From assembly GCA_002441205.1 (NCBI GenBank), contig DJVN01000022.1:915-8366 (forward strand): a stretch of DNA of 7,452 nucleotides, read 5' to 3'. This stretch comes from Syntrophaceae bacterium UBA6255 (lineage in GTDB: Bacteria; Desulfobacterota; Syntrophia; Syntrophales; Smithellaceae). Shown here piece by piece: positions 1-6,340 of this stretch; the first letter of the stretch is position 1, and each line of letters starts with the position of its first letter. The notes under the pieces are model-generated. The model was not told the DNA's origin and did not search any database. It saw only the letters and a program-made list of their open reading frames with translations. Both the position numbers and the translations under genes were made by a program.

Positions 1-20
1 AATCCCGATGCATCGGGATT
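1..20. repeat. Perfect 20-bp palindrome, extragenic
   Basis: AATCCCGATGCATCGGGATT equals its own reverse complement. It lies 25 bp beyond the stop codon of the minus-strand lysine-rich gene, so it could form the terminator hairpin of that gene, but the bases that would hold a U-tract are outside the window. Reading on the plus strand, no T-run follows. The arms ATCCCGA/TCGGGAT recur, with one mismatch and a different 4-nt centre, at 6222-6239. That favours a dispersed extragenic palindrome family over a unique terminator. Confidence 0.75.
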
Positions 21-45
21 GGATATCGTCCCTTCAGTCCGAATC

Positions 46-606
46 TTATTCTTCCTTTTTCTTTGTTGCTTTTTTCTTTGGCGCTGTTTCGCCTGTGGCA
101 GCCGTCTGTTTTTTTGCTTTTTTGGGTTCTGAATCATCAGCTGCGGCCGGTGTCTTTTTTGCTCTTTTAGGAGCCGTTTCTTCCTTGACGACAGGTTTTT
201 GTGGCTCTTCTACAGATTTTTCCTTTTGGGATTCAGGCTTCATCTTCGGTTCTTTATCAACAGTTTCTTCTTTCTTTTTGGGTTTAGGCTTGGCTTCCTC
301 ATGTTTTACTTCGGAATGTTTTTCTTTTACCGGAGCGGCAACTTTTTCTTCTTTTTTCGTTGATGCCTCAGCCAGTTTTTGAGCTTTAGCTTTAGCTAAG
401 TCCTGAATGCGTTGAACAAATTTATCAATCGCCGCAATTCTTACATTAGTCTCTCTAATTTTTGATTTCAGACTTTTAACAAGAGGATCTTTTGAGGCTT
501 TTTCCTTATCGATTCCTTTTTGATCCAGTTGCTGCAGTCGGATGGCCAGTTTTTTTTCAAATATCCGGAGTTGTTCCATCCTTACATTTTTACTTTTTGA
601 AGCCAT
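46..606 (-). CDS. Lysine-rich protein with helical head and histone-H1-like low-complexity tail, function unknown
   Basis: This is a 186-residue protein that I do not recognise as a named family. Residues 1-80 are predicted helical and charged, with heptad-like spacing (EQLRIFEKKLAIRLQQLDQK and KSKIRETNVRIAAIDKFVQRI), so this part may form a coiled coil. Residues 81-186 are almost only K, E, P, A, T and S, with repeated short units such as ETAPKRAKK, SEPKKAKK and ETAPKKKATKK. Such tails occur in histone-H1-like and other nucleic-acid-binding bacterial proteins, so binding of DNA or RNA is a reasonable inference but unproven. There is no signal peptide or membrane segment, so it should be cytoplasmic. 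The start is supported by AAGGAG at 614-619, 7 nt before the ATG. It lies 114 bp downstream of the methyltransferase gene on the same strand. The real-gene call rests on the strong ribosome binding site and the structured N-terminal half. Confidence 0.8.
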   Translation of the reverse strand: MASKSKNVRMEQLRIFEKKLAIRLQQLDQKGIDKEKASKDPLVKSLKSKIRETNVRIAAIDKFVQRIQDLAKAKAQKLAEASTKKEEKVAAPVKEKHSEVKHEEAKPKPKKKEETVDKEPKMKPESQKEKSVEEPQKPVVKEETAPKRAKKTPAAADDSEPKKAKKQTAATGETAPKKKATKKKEE

Positions 607-720
607 TTTCCCTCTCCTTATTTTTAAATATTGAATAGTTCAATAACAATATTTTTAATTAAAATCTATAAATATTTACGATTGAGAAGATTTATTTCCC
701 CCCGAAATTAAAGCTATTTC
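607..720 (-). promoter_or_regulatory. AT-rich upstream region of the lysine-rich gene
   Basis: These 114 bp separate the methyltransferase stop from the lysine-rich gene. They are strongly AT-rich and contain an inverted repeat, ATTGAA-TAG-TTCAAT, at 630-644, placed 23 bp upstream of the start codon. This could be an operator or part of a promoter. The best -35/-10 pair I can find would put the transcription start inside the Shine-Dalgarno sequence, so I do not name exact promoter boxes. No clear terminator for the methyltransferase gene is visible here. Confidence 0.3.
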
Positions 721-1893
721 TTATTTTCGAGCCAAAAGTCCGATTACCTCAATATGTTCCGTCTGCGGAAACATATCCAAAGGCATCAGGCTCTCTAAAT
801 TATAACCCCATTCATTTAAGTACTTAATATCACGTGCCTGTGTGGCCGGATTGCAGGAAATGTAAATAATCCTTTGCGGCTTTAAATTTACCATCGCCTT
901 TAATACTGTTTTTTTACAACCCACACGGGGAGGATCAAGCATAATCAAATCGATTTGATTGTCTTGAGGCAGAAATCTTTCCTTGAATACATTCTCTATA
1001 TCACCATGAATAAAATCAGCGTTTCTAATGCCAAGATTTTCAGCGTTGATTCGCGCATATTTTACCGACTTCTCGTTTATTTCTATTCCTATGACATTCT
1101 CGGCAAACGATGAAAGAAAAATCGAGAAAAGCCCGCTTCCGCAATAGGCATCAACGAGTGTGTTGATTTTATTAGCAGCGGAGAGACGACAAACCTCATC
1201 CACCAGTCTGTCCGTCAGGCACAGATTGGCCTGAAAAAATCCGTCATCGGGCACTAAAAAACTCTTTCCCTTAATAATTCTTATAATTGAATCTTTTTCC
1301 TTTTTCCTTTCAGTCAAACAGTCTGACCAGATTGTTAGCTGCGTATCTACATCGCTTTTTAAGAGGATGCTTTCTCTTAACGCGTGCATTTTTTCATTAA
1401 TGGTTTCTTCCATGATTTCACATTGTTCGATGTTTATTAGCTTGCCGCCGGAAACATCCAAGAACCCTATTTCCCATCCATTGGAAACAGCTTTGGCATG
1501 AAACTGGGCTTTACCCCTGTAATGATACACTTGGGGCGAAGCTATTGTATCCAAGACAGGAGGTTCGGCAATTTTTCCAATTCTACGAAAAGCGTCCTGA
1601 ACCTGTTTCTTTTTTATTTTCAACTGATATTCATAGTTCAGATGCTGATAGCAGCAACCTCCGCATTGTTCATAATAACGGCATAAAGGCTTCACCCGGA
1701 ATGGAGATTCTTGGATTATTCTTAATATTCTTCCTCTGAGAAATTTCTTTTTCACTTGAGTGATTTCAATTTCCAGTTCGTCACCCGGAGCGGAAAAAGG
1801 AACAAAAACAACAAAATTATCGATACGGCCCACACCTTCACCGCCGAAAGCCACCGATTCAATTTTTACTATCACGCGATCTTTCATCTGCAA
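721..1893 (-). CDS. rlmD: 23S rRNA (uracil-5-)-methyltransferase, TrmA/RlmD family with Fe-S cysteines
   Basis: This SAM-dependent enzyme should make 5-methyluridine in 23S rRNA. Numbering is from the chosen TTG start (390 residues). An N-terminal TRAM-type RNA-binding domain covers about 3-65. Cysteines C71, C77, C80 and C158 match the C-x5-C-x2-C...C pattern that holds a 4Fe-4S cluster in E. coli RlmD. The SAM-binding motif DAYCGSGLFSI is near 248-258, MLDPPR near 318-323, the catalytic Cys is C347 in YISCNP, and the general-base Glu is E379 in QTEHIE. All key residues are present. The Fe-S cysteines point to the RlmD/RlmC branch rather than TrmA, but which uridine is modified (1939, 747 or both) cannot be told from sequence. 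Start choice: AAGGAG at 1901-1906 lies 7 nt before TTG (1893) and 13 nt before ATG (1887). The upstream ATG at 1920 lies before this ribosome binding site and is therefore unlikely. The protein is shorter than E. coli RlmD (433 residues). Confidence 0.93.
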   Translation of the reverse strand: MQMKDRVIVKIESVAFGGEGVGRIDNFVVFVPFSAPGDELEIEITQVKKKFLRGRILRIIQESPFRVKPLCRYYEQCGGCCYQHLNYEYQLKIKKKQVQDAFRRIGKIAEPPVLDTIASPQVYHYRGKAQFHAKAVSNGWEIGFLDVSGGKLINIEQCEIMEETINEKMHALRESILLKSDVDTQLTIWSDCLTERKKEKDSIIRIIKGKSFLVPDDGFFQANLCLTDRLVDEVCRLSAANKINTLVDAYCGSGLFSIFLSSFAENVIGIEINEKSVKYARINAENLGIRNADFIHGDIENVFKERFLPQDNQIDLIMLDPPRVGCKKTVLKAMVNLKPQRIIYISCNPATQARDIKYLNEWGYNLESLMPLDMFPQTEHIEVIGLLARK

Positions 1894-1900
1894 AATGATA

Positions 1901-1906
1901 CTCCTT
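1901..1906 (-). promoter_or_regulatory. Ribosome binding site deciding the methyltransferase start
   Basis: The minus strand reads AAGGAG here. The distance is 7 nt to the in-frame TTG at 1893 and 13 nt to the in-frame ATG at 1887. It lies inside the coding frame if translation began at the ATG at 1920, which argues against that longer form. Confidence 0.7.
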
Positions 1907-1911
1907 GGATT

Positions 1912-1940
1912 AGATAACATATCGACAAATCGACAGTCAA
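1912..1940 (-). promoter_or_regulatory. Candidate promoter of the methyltransferase gene with a tandem repeat in the spacer
   Basis: On the minus strand TTGACT (1935-1940, five of six matches to the -35 consensus) is followed after 17 nt by TTATCT (1912-1917), or after 18 nt by TATCTA. The -10 match is weak. The spacer overlaps an 8-bp tandem direct repeat on the plus strand, ATCGACAA then ATCGACAG (1921-1936), which could be an operator. The implied transcript would start very near the ribosome binding site, giving an unusually short leader, so this is only a candidate. Confidence 0.3.
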
Positions 1941-2013
1941 CTGAGGATGGTAGTATTTTCTTTACAACTCTTGATAATGCTGTTAACTAAATTTTGAAAA
2001 AAAGATATTTTAC

Positions 2014-2017
2014 GAGG
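2014..2017 (+). promoter_or_regulatory. Ribosome binding site deciding the rhomboid start
   Basis: GAGG lies 6 nt before the ATG at 2024. No comparable purine stretch precedes the alternative in-frame TTG at 1994, so the ATG is the better start. Confidence 0.6.
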
Positions 2018-2023
2018 TCGTTA

Positions 2024-2863
2024 ATGTCAGGAAGAAAATCCATTCTCTGCCCCAATTGCCGTAAATTAATCAGCTTGGACGAGCCAGCCTGCCCTTACTG
2101 CGGACTGGTGCGTCCCGGCCTGCATAATACCGCGGGAAATATTCGCAAGATTTTTCTGGGGTCGAATCCGGTAATGACCATCATCTATATAAACATTGCC
2201 CTTTATATCTTTTCGCTGCTTTTAGACCCGCAAGGCATTTTTGGCCAAGGCGTATTCGGCTTGCTGGCACCGTCCGTACAAAGCCTCTTTTTACTGGGAG
2301 CAAGTGGCACCTATTCCGTTATTGGAGAACATCGCTACTGGACGTTAATTTCGGCTTCATTTTTACACGGCGGCATCCTGCATATCCTTTTCAACATGAT
2401 GGCTTTTTATCAGCTCGGCCCTTTCATTTTACGGGAATTCGGGTTTCACCGTTTTATTAATTTATACATCATTGCCGGAGCCTGCGGCTTTGCGGTTTCC
2501 GTCTTATTTGGCACACAATTTACTCTCGGCGCTTCTGCCAGCATCTGCGGATTAATCGGCGCGATCCTATATTACGGTAAAAGCCGCGGTGATTCCTATG
2601 GAGAAGCCATTTATAAACAAGCGATTGGCTGGGTTATCGGCCTGGTCATCTTTGGCTTGATTTTCAGAGGGATAGATAACTGGGCGCACGGCGGCGGACT
2701 ATTATCCGGTATGCTTCTGGCTTTTTTGATGGGCTATAATGATAGTAAGCAGGAAAGCGCCTGGTGCAAAATTCTGGCGTACACCTGTATCCTGCTCACG
2801 GCAGCAGTGTTAATCTGGTCAGTTGCCAATGCTCTTTTGAGTTTCGGCAACCTACCAATCTAG
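2024..2863 (+). CDS. Rhomboid family intramembrane serine protease with N-terminal zinc ribbon
   Basis: This inner-membrane protease cleaves transmembrane segments of substrate proteins. Numbering is from the ATG at 2024 (279 residues). Residues 9-26 form a CxxC...CxxC zinc ribbon (C9, C12, C23, C26) on the likely cytoplasmic N-terminus. The rhomboid core follows: TM1 about 49-67, the HGGILHILFN segment (115-124) in TM2, TM3 about 141-163, TM4 with catalytic S171 in GASAS, TM5 about 197-214, TM6 with catalytic H222 in AHGGGLLSG, and a seventh hydrophobic segment at about 247-273. This is the 6+1 layout with both members of the Ser-His dyad, so it should be active. The serine motif is GASA where many homologues have GASG. 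The substrate is unknown. It is transcribed divergently from the methyltransferase gene, and the M16C gene follows after 76 bp with no terminator between. A longer form from TTG at 1994 (289 residues) cannot be excluded. Confidence 0.93.
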   Translation: MSGRKSILCPNCRKLISLDEPACPYCGLVRPGLHNTAGNIRKIFLGSNPVMTIIYINIALYIFSLLLDPQGIFGQGVFGLLAPSVQSLFLLGASGTYSVIGEHRYWTLISASFLHGGILHILFNMMAFYQLGPFILREFGFHRFINLYIIAGACGFAVSVLFGTQFTLGASASICGLIGAILYYGKSRGDSYGEAIYKQAIGWVIGLVIFGLIFRGIDNWAHGGGLLSGMLLAFLMGYNDSKQESAWCKILAYTCILLTAAVLIWSVANALLSFGNLPI

Positions 2864-2939
2864 TCCAATCAAGCGCGCAGCACAATAAATCAGATCATGA
2901 TAGGGATGAACAGATAATTTAATGAAGGAGTATAATTGA

Positions 2940-5921
2940 ATGACAGAAGCATCAGATTTTCCGATTCCGACATTGCAAGCCGGCGATGAACGGCATGGCT
3001 TTAAAGTCATAAGAGTCAACACGCTTCCTGCAATTCGTGTGACTGCTTATGAAATTGAACACAAAATAACCGGCGCAAAGATTTTGCACCTGCACTCATT
3101 TGATCGTGAGAATTTATATGCGATTGGTTTTCGCACCCCGCCATATGATTCAACCGGTTTGCCTCATATTCTGGAACACTCGGTGCTGGCAGGCTCTGAG
3201 AAGTATCCATTGAAAGATGCTTTCAAAGAACTGATGCGTTCAACCATGCAGACCTTTATCAACGCTTTTACATATCCTGATAAAACTGTTTATCCTGTAG
3301 CGAGCCAGATAAAAACCGACTTTTTCAATCTCGCCCGTGTTTACACCGACCTGGTATTACATCCGAGAATGCTTAAGGAAACTTTTCTTCAGGAAGGTCA
3401 TCATTTAGAATTTTCCACGCCGGATGATTTGTCGAGCGATCTGATGATTTCCGGCATCGTTTATAATGAAATGAAAGGAGCATATTCATCCCCGGATTCT
3501 TTAATGTATAAAATTCTGCAGGAAAATATCTATCCGGACAGCGTGTATGGCTTTGATTCCGGAGGCGATCCCGACGTGATTCCCACGCTTACGTATGAAC
3601 AATTTTGTGAATTTCACCGCAAGTATTACTCTCCCTCCAACGCTCGTTTTTTTATTTACGGCGACATCAATACTGCCGAACATCTCGAATTTCTTGCCGA
3701 AATGCTGGCCGGCTTTGAACGCATGGAAATAGATTCTTTTATTAAAAGCCAGAAACGCTTTACTGAACCGCGTATCATTCGCAGCACTTATCCCATAAGC
3801 AAAGATGAATCCATCGAATATAAAACCATGGTAAACATCGCCTGGATGATGTCAGAAAACACTGACCACGAAACTTCTTTGTTTCTGGAAATTATATCCG
3901 CTCTTCTTGTGGGCAGCGCCGCCAGTCCCCTGCGCAAAGCACTGATTGATTCCGGTCTGGGAGAAGACCTGACGCCGGTTTCCGGCATTGAAGCGGACCT
4001 TAAACAGTTAATGTTTTGCGTCGGTTTAAGAAATTCGCAACGCTCCGATGCGCAAAAAATTGAACAGCTGATCTTGGACACACTCAACGACATTGTAGCC
4101 AAAGGCTATGATAAGGAACTGATAGAAGGAGTTTTGCATCAGGTCGAGTTTCACGGCAAAGAAATAGTACGCGGCTCTCTTCCTTACGGTATCTCCCTGA
4201 TGGGCGGCGTTTTTCAAACATGGCTCTATGATGGAGATCCGTTGATCGGATTGGATTTTCCGCATTTGATAGAAAACATTCGCCGCAGTTGGGCTGATGA
4301 TCCTGAAATTTTTCAGAAGATGACTCAACAATGGCTACTGGATAATCATCATCGTATTTTGGCGATTATGGAGCCGGATACCGATTTCAATGCAAAAAAA
4401 GAAAAAACTTACAGAGAAAAAATGGCGGGATTAAAATCGTCTTTTCCGGAAAGTAAATTGGCGCAAATAAATATTCAAGCTAAGGAACTGAAAAAATTCC
4501 AAACGCAGCAGGATTCTCCGGAAGCAGCGGAAACAATACCAAAACTGAAAAAAGAAGATATTCCGAAATCAATAGAAACTATTCCATCGCAAAATCTTTT
4601 CATTTCAGGAGTGCCGACGCTTGAACATGATTTGTTTACCAACGGCATTGCCTATATCGATCTGGCGTTTGATGTGGCAAATATTCCGGAAGAGCTTCAA
4701 ATCCATCTGCCACTCATGGGCAAGATTATAACCGGAATGGGCGCGGCCGGTTTAACCTATGAAGAAATGGCCAAGCGTATCGCTCTTAATATGGGCGGCT
4801 TTGGTTACAATCTGGCAACAGGGTTTACCGCGCGTGGTGATTCAAGCTGGCATAAGATGATTTTTTCATTCAAAGCCCTTTATCGTAATATTCCGGAGGC
4901 AATAAATATTATTAGCGATATTATATGTTCCGGTGATTTGAGTCATGAAGCGCGAATGCGTGATTTGATTTCCGAAAGAAAGAATAATATGCAATCGGCA
5001 ATTGTTCCTTCCGGACATCTTTTTGCTAAAATGGCGGCCGGCGCCGCGCTCACGCTTCCGGCGTACCGTGATGAACAATGGCATGGACGCACGCAATTAA
5101 AATTTATCCAGAAAACCGCCAATAATTTTAATTCTTCCAAGCAGGATTTTTGCAGAAAACTTGAGGAATTAAAAAGTATCCTCTTCAGTAAGGCAAATCT
5201 GACCATTAATCTTACAGCAGACGCTCATGGATTGAAGATAGCCAAGGAACATATTTTGCCATTTCTGGATAAACTGCCGGATTCTTCGAGGGACATGATA
5301 AAAGAAAAACCGGCGTTAACTCCGGTATGGGCGGGAATTTCCATACCGACGCAGGTGTCGTATGTAGCCTACGTTTTAAAAACACCTCCCTACGCCGATC
5401 CGGCCAGTCCCCTGCTGATGCTGTCGGCCAAAGAACTATCCAATAATTACCTGTATAAGCATGTCCGCGTCCAGGGCGGGGCTTATGGAGGCATGTCCTC
5501 TTTCGATGCGTCGATGGGATTGTTTTCGTTTCTTTCCTATCGTGACCCGCACATTGTGGAAACATTGCAGGTGTTCAAAGACGCGCAAAAATTCTATGGT
5601 CAAAATGAAATATCTTCATCGGACATGGAGAAGGCAATTATCAGCACGATAGGCATGATTGATAAGCCTTCGGACCCGGCCAGCCGCGGTTATACCGCCT
5701 TAATGCGTCATTTTGCGGAAATTAAAGATGAAATGCGCCAAAAATTCAGAGACGATATCTTATCCGCTACTCCACGAAAACTTAAACAAGTTTTATATGA
5801 TTATTTTTCCCAGACGCCAAAATCAGCCGCGGTGACTGTTTATTCCGCTCCGGAAAAACTGGATGAAGCCAACGAACACCTGGAAGAAAAACTTCTTATT
5901 GAAAATATTTTTGAAGGGTGA
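2940..5921 (+). CDS. M16C zinc metallopeptidase, presequence protease (PreP/Cym1)-like
   Basis: This large single-chain peptidase of the insulinase superfamily has 993 residues. Family members enclose and degrade free peptides in a closed chamber made of two halves. The inverted zinc motif HILEH lies at 76-80 (ligands H76 and H80, catalytic E79). The third ligand E177 in YNEMKG lies 101 residues after H76, as I recall it for human PITRM1. The first half (about 20-480) is followed by a charged helical linker (about 485-550) typical of the M16C-associated region, then the second, non-catalytic half. There, RVQGGAYGG (843-851) and SYRDP (866-870) match the conserved Arg/Tyr substrate-binding region of the family. 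No signal peptide is visible, so a cytoplasmic location is inferred. AAGGAG at 2925-2930 lies 9 nt before the ATG. The gene follows the rhomboid gene and may be co-transcribed with it. Its stop codon abuts the repeat-rich region, and no typical U-tract terminator follows. The frame is intact. Confidence 0.95.
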   Translation: MTEASDFPIPTLQAGDERHGFKVIRVNTLPAIRVTAYEIEHKITGAKILHLHSFDRENLYAIGFRTPPYDSTGLPHILEHSVLAGSEKYPLKDAFKELMRSTMQTFINAFTYPDKTVYPVASQIKTDFFNLARVYTDLVLHPRMLKETFLQEGHHLEFSTPDDLSSDLMISGIVYNEMKGAYSSPDSLMYKILQENIYPDSVYGFDSGGDPDVIPTLTYEQFCEFHRKYYSPSNARFFIYGDINTAEHLEFLAEMLAGFERMEIDSFIKSQKRFTEPRIIRSTYPISKDESIEYKTMVNIAWMMSENTDHETSLFLEIISALLVGSAASPLRKALIDSGLGEDLTPVSGIEADLKQLMFCVGLRNSQRSDAQKIEQLILDTLNDIVAKGYDKELIEGVLHQVEFHGKEIVRGSLPYGISLMGGVFQTWLYDGDPLIGLDFPHLIENIRRSWADDPEIFQKMTQQWLLDNHHRILAIMEPDTDFNAKKEKTYREKMAGLKSSFPESKLAQINIQAKELKKFQTQQDSPEAAETIPKLKKEDIPKSIETIPSQNLFISGVPTLEHDLFTNGIAYIDLAFDVANIPEELQIHLPLMGKIITGMGAAGLTYEEMAKRIALNMGGFGYNLATGFTARGDSSWHKMIFSFKALYRNIPEAINIISDIICSGDLSHEARMRDLISERKNNMQSAIVPSGHLFAKMAAGAALTLPAYRDEQWHGRTQLKFIQKTANNFNSSKQDFCRKLEELKSILFSKANLTINLTADAHGLKIAKEHILPFLDKLPDSSRDMIKEKPALTPVWAGISIPTQVSYVAYVLKTPPYADPASPLLMLSAKELSNNYLYKHVRVQGGAYGGMSSFDASMGLFSFLSYRDPHIVETLQVFKDAQKFYGQNEISSSDMEKAIISTIGMIDKPSDPASRGYTALMRHFAEIKDEMRQKFRDDILSATPRKLKQVLYDYFSQTPKSAAVTVYSAPEKLDEANEHLEEKLLIENIFEG

Positions 5922-5960
5922 ATTGTGTAAAGTCCCACGTCGCCGCAAATGCTCCCATGG

Positions 5961-5974
5961 TGACCTTTAGGTTA
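5961..5974. repeat. Hairpin with TTTA loop, left copy
   Basis: TGACC-TTTA-GGTTA forms a 5-bp stem with one G-T pair. It matches TGCCC-TTTA-GGGTA at 6341-6354, with the middle pair changed from A-T to C-G so that pairing is kept. The two copies lie at opposite ends of the repeat cluster. Confidence 0.5.
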
Positions 5975-5989
5975 TTTAGGGTACGTCGC

Positions 5990-6022
5990 TCCTATAGTTG
6001 TCGATTCACAATCCCTCTCCGC
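5990..6022. repeat. Direct-repeat block S, copy 1
   Basis: This block begins TCCTATAGT (5990-5998), contains AATCCC (6010-6015) and ends CTCCGC (6017-6022). The same order is found at 6088-6121, about 98 bp further on, and in a more diverged form at about 6256-6287. A weaker relative with GTGTAAAGTCCCAC begins at 5925, immediately after the M16C stop codon. Confidence 0.6.
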
Positions 6023-6027
6023 CCCTG

Positions 6028-6043
6028 CCGCCTGCGCCGGCGG
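6028..6043. repeat. GC-rich hairpin
   Basis: CCGCC (6028-6032) pairs with GGCGG (6039-6043) around a 6-nt centre. It is followed directly by the palindrome GGGATATCCC (6042-6051), whose right half begins the next hairpin. Confidence 0.5.
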
Positions 6044-6047
6044 GATA

Positions 6048-6071
6048 TCCCTATGTGCTTCGCACAAGGGA
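6048..6071. repeat. Bulged hairpin, copy A
   Basis: TCCCT (6048-6052) pairs with AGGGA (6067-6071). A single A (6053) is bulged. TGTGC (6054-6058) pairs with GCACA (6062-6066) around the 3-nt loop TTC. This architecture is shared exactly with 6173-6196 and 6277-6300. The tail ATAATTC and CTTACGCTTC (6080-6089) follow. Confidence 0.7.
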
Positions 6072-6079
6072 TAATTCAA

Positions 6080-6089
6080 CTTACGCTTC
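6080..6089. repeat. Direct-repeat tail T, copy 1 (CTTACGCTTC)
   Basis: Identical 10-mers occur at 6080-6089, 6143-6152 and 6205-6214, with periods of 63 and 62 bp. Each is preceded by a hairpin ending in GGATA or GGTATA and then (A/G)TTC. Confidence 0.7.
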
Positions 6090-6121
6090 CTATAGTCAGC
6101 GAGTGTCAAATCCCACTCCGC
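6088..6121. repeat. Direct-repeat block S, copy 2
   Basis: This is the same block as at 5990-6022, with TCCTATAGT (6088-6096), AATCCC (6109-6114) and CTCCGC (6116-6121). Its part CAGCGAGTGTCAAATCCCAC (6097-6116) matches 17 of 20 bases at 6263-6282. Confidence 0.65.
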
Positions 6122-6134
6122 TGCGCTTCGGGGA
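6111..6134. repeat. Degenerate copy of the bulged hairpin
   Basis: It has the same position, length and outer stem (TCCC at 6111-6114, GGGA at 6131-6134) as the intact hairpins. The inner arms TCCGC and GCTTC pair at only two positions, so this copy appears to have decayed. It is followed by tail T copy 2 (6143-6152). Confidence 0.5.
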
Positions 6135-6142
6135 TAGTTCCA

Positions 6143-6152
6143 CTTACGCTTC
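6143..6152. repeat. Direct-repeat tail T, copy 2 (CTTACGCTTC)
   Basis: Identical to 6080-6089 and 6205-6214. It is preceded by GGATAGTTC at 6132-6140. Confidence 0.7.
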
Positions 6153-6172
6153 GATCGGCGCTACGCTTGCTC

Positions 6173-6196
6173 TACCACGGCACTACGTGCCTGGTA
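6173..6196. repeat. Bulged hairpin, copy B
   Basis: TACCA (6173-6177) pairs with TGGTA (6192-6196). A single C (6178) is bulged. GGCAC (6179-6183) pairs with GTGCC (6187-6191) around the 3-nt loop TAC. Compared with copies A and C, several base pairs are changed on both sides at once. Tail T copy 3 follows. Confidence 0.75.
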
Positions 6197-6204
6197 TAGT
6201 TCGT

Positions 6205-6214
6205 CTTACGCTTC
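6205..6214. repeat. Direct-repeat tail T, copy 3 (CTTACGCTTC)
   Basis: Third identical 10-mer. The preceding AGTTCGTC (6198-6205) recurs exactly at 6474-6481, after the hairpin beyond the atp terminator. Confidence 0.7.
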
Positions 6215-6221
6215 AAACTTC

Positions 6222-6239
6222 ATCCCGACTTGTCGAGAT
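6222..6239. repeat. Near-perfect palindrome related to the one at window start
   Basis: ATCCCGA-CTTG-TCGAGAT is an inverted repeat with one mismatch. The left arm is identical to that of the palindrome at 2-19, and the right arm differs by one base. Only the 4-nt centre differs, so both are probably members of one dispersed family. Confidence 0.6.
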
Positions 6240-6255
6240 TCGTTTTCGGCTTGGC

Positions 6256-6300
6256 TCACTATCAACGAGTGTCATTTCCCACGGCGCTATGCGCCTGGGA
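6256..6300. repeat. Block S copy 3 followed by bulged hairpin, copy C
   Basis: CAACGAGTGTCATTTCCCAC (6263-6282) matches block S copy 2. It runs into a perfect bulged hairpin: TCCCA (6277-6281) with TGGGA (6296-6300), bulged C6282, and GGCGC (6283-6287) with GCGCC (6291-6295) around the loop TAT. A diverged tail, TAATTCG, follows at 6301. Confidence 0.75.
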
Positions 6301-6340
6301 TAATTCGCTCTAAGATTTTCCGCGCTACGTTTCGGCACAG

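Noticed and set aside
8..382. Plus-strand open frame of 124 codons rich in Phe and Ser
   Set aside because: It is antisense to the lysine-rich gene. Its Phe/Ser composition is the mirror of AAA/GAA-rich codons, and it has no ribosome binding site.
1971..1978. GATAAT (1973-1978) as -10 box of a rhomboid promoter
   Set aside because: It matches the -10 consensus at five of six positions, but no acceptable -35 box lies 16-18 bp upstream, so I did not list it as a feature.
5918..6303. Overlapping plus-strand open frames of 93 and 101 codons in the repeat region
   Set aside because: They lack ribosome binding sites, overlap each other in different frames, and their Arg/Leu/Pro/Ser-rich translations simply follow the GC-rich repeats.
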